A stretch of 64,000 nucleotides of DNA, taken from positions 368,301,159 through 368,365,158 of the forward strand of contig CM048744.1 in NCBI GenBank assembly GCA_026315105.1. The letters are read 5' to 3'. This DNA comes from Locusta migratoria (lineage: Eukaryota; Arthropoda; Insecta; Orthoptera; Acrididae). The notes under the pieces were generated by a model. It was not told the DNA's origin, made no database searches, and saw nothing but the letters and a program-made list of their open reading frames with translations. The translations under genes were made by a program, and so were the position numbers. Each line of letters begins with the position of its first letter. Positions within the stretch are counted from its first letter, which is position 1. Shown piece by piece: positions 61,145-64,000 of the stretch.

Positions 61145-61173
61145 CTGAAGAAGCAACTGGGTTGCGAAAGCTT
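61145..61173 (+). ncRNA. Hammerhead-like RNA motif, copy 7 (in the Penelope element itself)
   Basis: CTGAAGA, A, GCAAC-TGG-GTTGC, GAAA, GCTT, located 280 bp after the endonuclease stop. This copy ties the motif to the Penelope element. Confidence 0.52.
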
Positions 61174-61260
61174 GCGTTTGTGTGTATGTGAGTGTGGTCT
61201 GTTCATTTGTGCTGCTGTCACACCTGTGCTCCTTCGCCTGGTGAGTAATCTTTGTCTATG

Positions 61261-61750
61261 TTACATTCGAGCACCATCAACAGTGACAACTTGCAACAAA
61301 TAAAGTACACTGAATAAATCGCTACAATCCAATTTAATTTTGGCCACTGTTCATGACAGTCACAGCAGAGCATTCAGTACATTACTGAAAGCTCACTGGC
61401 TGTCGACGAATGCTTGACTTAGGTGCACAGATCAAGTCTAAACTGAACTGTCATTGTTCGTGGTTCCAACTGTAGTGTCATTAAAAATAGACGTGCTTTT
61501 ATGTAAGTTGATGTTGCTAAGAGGGAAGATAATTCTTTAATGTATGCCTAAACCCATTATCGTGCCCTAAAACTGTTCTGACTTTAATAGCAATCAGGAA
61601 AATTTGGACTTACCAGAGCTGCCAACAGTCAGACAGCTGTAATTTTAAAAGTGTAAGAATAGTGATCTACTCATCCTAATGAAATTGTTATGCATCATTT
61701 CAAATGATTTAAGGCATGGTCTTTTAGGATAATATATATCGAAGTTGGTA
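61261..61750 (+). other. Intronic stretch without a recognised gene
   Basis: AT-rich, with no ORF or repeat match that I can support. Confidence 0.5.
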
Positions 61751-61753
61751 AAT

Positions 61754-62400
61754 CTATTTACATGTGTGCGAGATGCTTAAAGTTCCCTCTGAAATTCTCA
61801 AGAACTTCAATTCATCTAGGTCCCATCTCCTTATTTTCCTACCTTGCTGCAGTTTTTTCAGTTTCATCCTACAGTTCATGACAAATAAGATATGGTCAGA
61901 GTCTATATCTGCCCCTGGGTATGTCTTACAGTTTAATATCTGGTTCATAAATCTTTGTCTTACCATTATGAAATCTATCTGGTACCTTCCAGTGTCTCCT
62001 GGTTTCTTCCATGCATACAACCTTCTTTCATGATTCTTAAACCAAGTGTTTTTTATGATTAAATTATGTTCTGTATCAGGTGGAAACCACTTTCATTCCT
62101 TTTGCCCAGACCATATTCACCTACAATATTTCCTTCACTTCCTTTTCCTACTACTGAATTACAGTCTCCTATCACAATTAAGCTTTCCCCTCCCTTAATT
62201 GTCTGAATAATTTCCTTTACCACCTCACACATTTCTTCAATCTCCTCCTCTTCGGCAGAGCTAGTTGGCATAAAACCTGTACTACTGTGCTCGGTGTAGG
62301 CTTCATATCTATCTTGACTATGATAATGCGATACTGCACTGCCCATAGTAGTTCACCCCCATTCCTATTTTCTTATTCATATTAGGCATAGACAAATATT
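61754..62400 (-). mobile_element. LINE endonuclease fragment (RTE-like)
   Basis: On the minus strand the upstream piece (62346-62059) reads GFMPTSSAEEEEIEEMCEVV, then SLIVIGDCNSVVGKGSEGNI, matching the GDWNA-type block. The downstream piece (62020-61754) reads WKKPGDTGRYQIDFIMVRQR and GADIDSDHILFVM, the IDYI and SDH blocks with catalytic Asp and His. A frame change separates them. No reverse transcriptase follows. It may belong to the same family as the minus-strand remnant at 31.7-32.9 kb, but no shared region lets me test that. Confidence 0.72.
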
Positions 62401-63066
62401 AACAGTAGTAAAATAAAACCAATGTAAACTGGAAACTATTGACAAAATGAAATAAAATTCATGAAAAATGTACCAAAATGGCTTTTCAAAGGTGACGAAA
62501 TGCGGGGAAAATCTTGGCCACAAACCGGTGCCTTTACAAATAATGCATATCACTGTTATTATTTTGTTGCACAGTTTGTCTATTCAGCTTAAAGTAAAAT
62601 TTGATGAATTTATTGGTTGAAATTAATAGGTTTTTTCATATAAAGTGAAATTAGGATATTTGGGGTATGTGAAAGTTTTTTTGAAGAGAGTTAGATAGTT
62701 CAGAGGTTGAACATTCATGAAGAGAAACCCTCCTGTGTTTGTGTAGTTCTCTTGGTATGTGCTAGCCAACTAGATGTGTGTTTCAGTATGCTTAGATCCA
62801 GTATCACAAAAACTTTACACCAGATGATGGTCTACTAATTGACTGAAACTTTTGAAATAAAAAGTCAAAATATATTGTTCCAAAAGTTCCTAATTTGTTT
62901 ATTAAAAGTAATTATTTTAGTTGGAGAAGAAATGTTCAATAGTGGCATTGAATTCATTGTTTATTAACATTTAATCCAAATTTTAGGGATATACAATTAT
63001 AAAAATATCATAACTCTCTGAATGTCTGTGCCATAGAAATCTAATCTAAAAATTTATATATTGCAG
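62401..63066 (+). other. Intron 3, distal part; nothing recognised
   Basis: AT-rich sequence leading to the acceptor TATATATTGCAG. Confidence 0.5.
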
Positions 63067-63234
63067 GCACTTGATGTAATTCCACAGCTGAAAGCAACGA
63101 TTCCTCTAGAGAGAGCACATATGAGGCTGCGCATTATAGCCTCTGGTAAAGAAGCTAGGAAATTGAGAGACAAAATTGCGAGCCTCAGTAGTAGCATAGA
63201 AAGCGAAGATTGGACAGATGGCCAATTAAACATG
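63067..63234 (+). CDS. SBDS: SBDS, exon 4
   Basis: The exon is bordered by TTGCAG and the strong donor GTAAGT (63235). It encodes residues 155-210 in phase 0: ALDVIPQLKATIPLERAHMR, then LRIIASGKEARKLRDKI and SIESEDWTDGQLNM. This spans the end of the helical domain and most of the C-terminal ferredoxin-like domain. The conserved IERAHMRLR block appears as LERAHMRLR. About 40 C-terminal residues are missing and should lie in an exon beyond the window. The reading is intact. Confidence 0.96.
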
Positions 63235-63269
63235 GTAAGTATTGCCGCGAGAGACCCCGAACACCAACT

Positions 63270-63341
63270 GCCGGCGTGATGCAGGGGATAGTGTCACGGA
63301 CTGCGGAGCAGAAGGTCGCTGGTTCAATCCCGCCCACCGGC
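63270..63341 (+). tRNA. tRNA-Arg-like sequence at the edge of a retroelement
   Basis: The 72-base unit has an acceptor GCCGGCG/CACCGGC (6 of 7 pairs), a D-arm with AGGGGATA loop, a loop CTGCGGA (anticodon GCG if functional), and a T-arm GCTGG-TTCAATC. The anticodon stem does not pair, so it is a tRNA-derived relic. It lies 35 bp after the exon 4 donor and overlaps the proposed LTR start. Confidence 0.5.
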
Positions 63342-63599
63342 AAAAATTTATTTCTTTGTAATTTACAATTCCAGAAGGTTGTACATCTTTCTTATGTTCA
63401 CTTGTAAATTCTACTTGTTTCTTATGTTAACTGTTCTTCTAATTTCTGGTAAATTCTGTCTGTGTATAAATAGCAGAGCACTCTGCCTGAGAGGCAGTCA
63501 GTGCTGTGTGTATGTTGAGTTCGTAATAAACGTGCTTTCAGTATAAGTGCTGTGTTTAGTTGCCTTCGAAGTCAAGCCTACTTCCATTGCAACGTGACA
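63292..63599 (+). mobile_element. 5' LTR candidate of a Ty3/Gypsy element
   Basis: The block begins TGTCACG and ends CGTGACA, a perfect 7-bp inverted terminus of TG...CA type. It contains TATAAATA (63465) and AATAAA (63525), with plausible spacing for a cap site and poly(A) site. It is followed by TGGTCGAGGCGCCGGG (63605), a possible tRNA primer site. The left edge falls inside the tRNA-like unit, which makes the exact start uncertain. The 3' LTR is outside the window. Confidence 0.62.
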
Positions 63600-63753
63600 T
63601 TGTTTGGTCGAGGCGCCGGGTACACTGTGCAACAGCTGCATCACTGTGGCTCCGATTAGGCAACGTAAAAGCCGTCGCTTACACGGACTGGAACCTGAAT
63701 ACAAGGGATACACCGAGTACATCCTTCCAAAAGTCCGTATTATCAGAACAACG

Positions 63754-64000
63754 ATGGAGACGAAACCAGCAATAAGCCAGCCGCACATCAGACACCCATC
63801 GGTGTTCTCTGGAGATGCTGGACAGGACCCCAACAAATGGCTAAAACGGTTCGACCGAGTCACCAAGTACAACAGGTGGGATCATATGATTTGCTTGGCC
63901 AATGTTTATTTCTACCTGGATGGAACAGCCCAGCAATGGTTCGAAAACAACGAAGACAATATGAATGACTGGGAGACGTTCCAAGAGGAACTTAAGAAGA
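63754..64000 (+). CDS. Ty3/Gypsy-type Gag, N-terminal part (runs off the window)
   Basis: An ORF from ATG 63754 stays open to the window end (82 codons). Residues HPSVFSGDAGQDPNKWLKRF, then YFYLDGTAQQWFENN and DWETFQEELKK, follow the retrotransposon Gag pattern: F-x-G, W-x2-F, an L-x-G-x-A-x2-W core, then W-x2-F. Gag forms the particle in which reverse transcription occurs. It lies in sense orientation in SBDS intron 4 and looks intact so far as seen. The ATG is chosen as the first in frame upstream of the domain. Confidence 0.78.
   Translation, partial: METKPAISQPHIRHPSVFSGDAGQDPNKWLKRFDRVTKYNRWDHMICLANVYFYLDGTAQQWFENNEDNMNDWETFQEELKK

Larger units (their letters stand above)
57600..61260. 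mobile_element. Penelope-like element with long terminal inverted copies
   Basis: The plus-strand element (about 58645-61260) contains reverse transcriptase, GIY-YIG endonuclease, a 3' untranslated part and the tail module. To its left a 5'-truncated copy in the opposite direction (57600-58650) repeats the endonuclease and tail. Both tails point outward. The inverted arms are about 1 kb each and roughly 96% alike at protein level across the endonuclease. Penelope elements are known for such partial, often inverted, terminal copies. Confidence 0.87.

Overview
This window is eukaryotic, and I read it as part of a very large arthropod, most likely insect, genome. The layout is intron-rich and dominated by degraded retrotransposons, DNA transposons, tRNA-derived SINE-like repeats and microsatellites. 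From memory the repeat families look like those of grasshoppers and locusts; that is an inference, not a demonstrated assignment.

The only host gene I can support is the plus-strand gene for SBDS, the ribosome maturation factor. Four coding exons (5074-5204, 29467-29687, 45916-46025, 63067-63234) splice in frame with GT/AG borders. They encode residues 1-210 of a protein of about 250 residues, and the last exon lies beyond the window. The introns are about 24.3, 16.2 and 17.0 kb, so nearly everything after position 5000 is intronic repeat DNA.

Region 1-5073 is the upstream flank, with two tRNA-derived repeats and no recognisable gene. Intron 1 (5205-29466) holds a LINE 5'-UTR fragment, an RNase H-bearing I-like LINE (LINE-A, 8.4-14.8 kb) interrupted by a 476-bp insertion, a Penelope hairpin relic, three CR1-like LINE remnants (one with an esterase-type ORF1), a Helitron-like array and an inverted-repeat element at 27.9-29.1 kb. 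Intron 2 (29688-45915) holds a SINE, huge dinucleotide arrays, three Penelope tail modules, two further LINE reverse transcriptase remnants, and a second I-like LINE (LINE-B, 34.9-44.6 kb) split by a 4.3-kb hAT-like element. Intron 3 (46026-63066) holds a 5.6-kb hAT element inserted in a Penelope tail, with nested smaller elements. It also holds a nearly complete Penelope-like element (reverse transcriptase plus GIY-YIG endonuclease) arranged as a long inverted repeat, and a LINE endonuclease fragment. Intron 4 opens with a tRNA-Arg-like sequence and the 5' end of a Ty3/Gypsy-type element only about 60 bp past the exon 4 donor.

The most interesting signal is a short RNA-like motif found seven times in the Penelope tails. 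Each copy is a CTGANGA-like box, a hairpin and a GAAA-like box. The hairpin pairing is kept by paired base changes between copies, like the core of a hammerhead ribozyme. Several Penelope tails also lie as inverted pairs. The nested elements give a readable order of insertions.
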